Shown: positions 9,599 through 10,117 of the stretch, piece by piece
How positions within the stretch are numbered: position 1 is the stretch's first letter
How the letters are laid out: the number at the start of each line of letters is the position of its first letter
Notes under the pieces: generated by a model
Told to the model about the DNA's origin: nothing
Databases searched by the model: none
What the model saw: only the letters and a program-made list of their open reading frames with translations
Position numbers and translations under genes: made by a program
NCBI GenBank assembly: GCA_025458585.1
Contig: JALOSD010000049.1
Location: 1 to 10,117 of the forward strand
Origin: Burkholderiaceae bacterium
GTDB lineage: Bacteria > Pseudomonadota > Gammaproteobacteria > Burkholderiales > Burkholderiaceae_C
DNA length: 10,117 bases
Direction: 5' to 3'

Positions 9599-10027
9599 TC
9601 AGGCCGCGGCGGCGCCGGCCGCGCTCGGCTCGAACATCGCTCGCTGCAGGCCCCACTGCTCGACGAGCGCCACGAGCACCGCCGACTCGCCGTCGTCGAC
9701 GTGCGCGTCGGCCTCGGCAAGCTCGAGGCACAGCGCGAGCACCTGGGCACGAAGCGCAGGGTCGTCGATCTCGGCCAGCAGCGACGCCATCGTCGCCGGA
9801 TCGACGCGACACGAGTCGGCCGCGGTCAGGTGCGCGATGTCGAGCAGGTCCTCGCAGAACGCGTGCACGACGCCGCTCAGCTGCGACGTCGACAAGCCGA
9901 GCTGCGTCGCGACGCCGAGGCGCTCGATGGCCGCGACTTCGTCGCGGCACAGCCGGCCGTCGGCCACGAGGGTCATCGCGACGACGCGGGCGGCGGCGGC
10001 GGGGCTGTTGCGGGGATAGCGGCGCAT
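9599..10027 (-). CDS. TerB-like domain protein of unknown function
   Basis: This encodes a 142-residue, mostly helical, Ala-rich protein with the two acidic motifs typical of TerB-like (TerB/DjlA N-terminal-like) domains: ADGRLCRDEVAAIERLG (22-38) and LAEADAHVDDGESAVL (103-118). Such domains are thought to bind metal or act in stress-related membrane complexes, but the precise role is unknown. No other ter genes are near, so tellurite resistance should not be inferred. The start at 10027 is supported by GAGGAGA five bases upstream; a further in-frame ATG at 10051 would put that site inside the coding region. The gene lies upstream of the paa promoter in the same direction, with a 196-bp gap, and is probably not part of the paa operon. 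Confidence 0.75.
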   Translation of the reverse strand: MRRYPRNSPAAAARVVAMTLVADGRLCRDEVAAIERLGVATQLGLSTSQLSGVVHAFCEDLLDIAHLTAADSCRVDPATMASLLAEIDDPALRAQVLALCLELAEADAHVDDGESAVLVALVEQWGLQRAMFEPSAAGAAAA

Positions 10028-10032
10028 CTCGG

Positions 10033-10039
10033 TCTCCTC
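10033..10039 (-). promoter_or_regulatory. Ribosome binding site deciding the TerB-like gene start
   Basis: GAGGAGA lies five bases before the ATG at 10027 and favours that start over the in-frame ATG at 10051. The remaining 78 bases to the window edge show no recognisable promoter. Confidence 0.65.
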
Positions 10040-10117
10040 GGCGTCGAACATGGGCTGACGGCGCGACCTGCGCCGCCTGCACTGCGACCCGGGTGCGGCA
10101 CGCGAAGTTCAGTGCCG

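Overview
The window is about 70% G+C and nearly all of its genes lie on the minus strand. Gene content and order point to a betaproteobacterium of the order Burkholderiales; this is inferred from protein character, since no rRNA or other phylogenetic marker is present. The core is an aerobic phenylacetate (paa) catabolic cluster.

In transcription order (right to left): a small TerB-like protein (10027-9599); a 196-bp gap holding a promoter overlapped by a near-perfect palindrome (probable PaaR operator) and a 17-bp tandem repeat; paaI (thioesterase); paaK (phenylacetate-CoA ligase); paaA, paaB, paaC, paaD, paaE (phenylacetyl-CoA 1,2-epoxidase with its assembly factor and reductase); a 205-bp gap with at least five hairpins; a TetR-family regulator (paaR-like); and paaZ (ring-opening oxepin-CoA hydrolase/aldehyde dehydrogenase). 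Beyond paaZ lie a DUF1232 (YkvA-like) membrane protein and, overlapping it by 4 nt, a secreted thermonuclease gene that carries an internal deletion and frameshift and runs off the left edge.

PaaK makes phenylacetyl-CoA, PaaABC(E) epoxidises its ring, and PaaZ opens the rearranged oxepin ring and oxidises the aldehyde. PaaI rescues CoA from dead-end thioesters, and PaaR probably represses until phenylacetyl-CoA accumulates. The beta-oxidation-like steps (paaF, paaG, paaH, paaJ) are not in this window and must be encoded elsewhere if the pathway is complete.

I see no clear undescribed system. The points most worth checking are the operator/promoter at paaI, the hairpin-rich paaE-paaR gap, the tandem repeat at the paaI start, and the broken thermonuclease.
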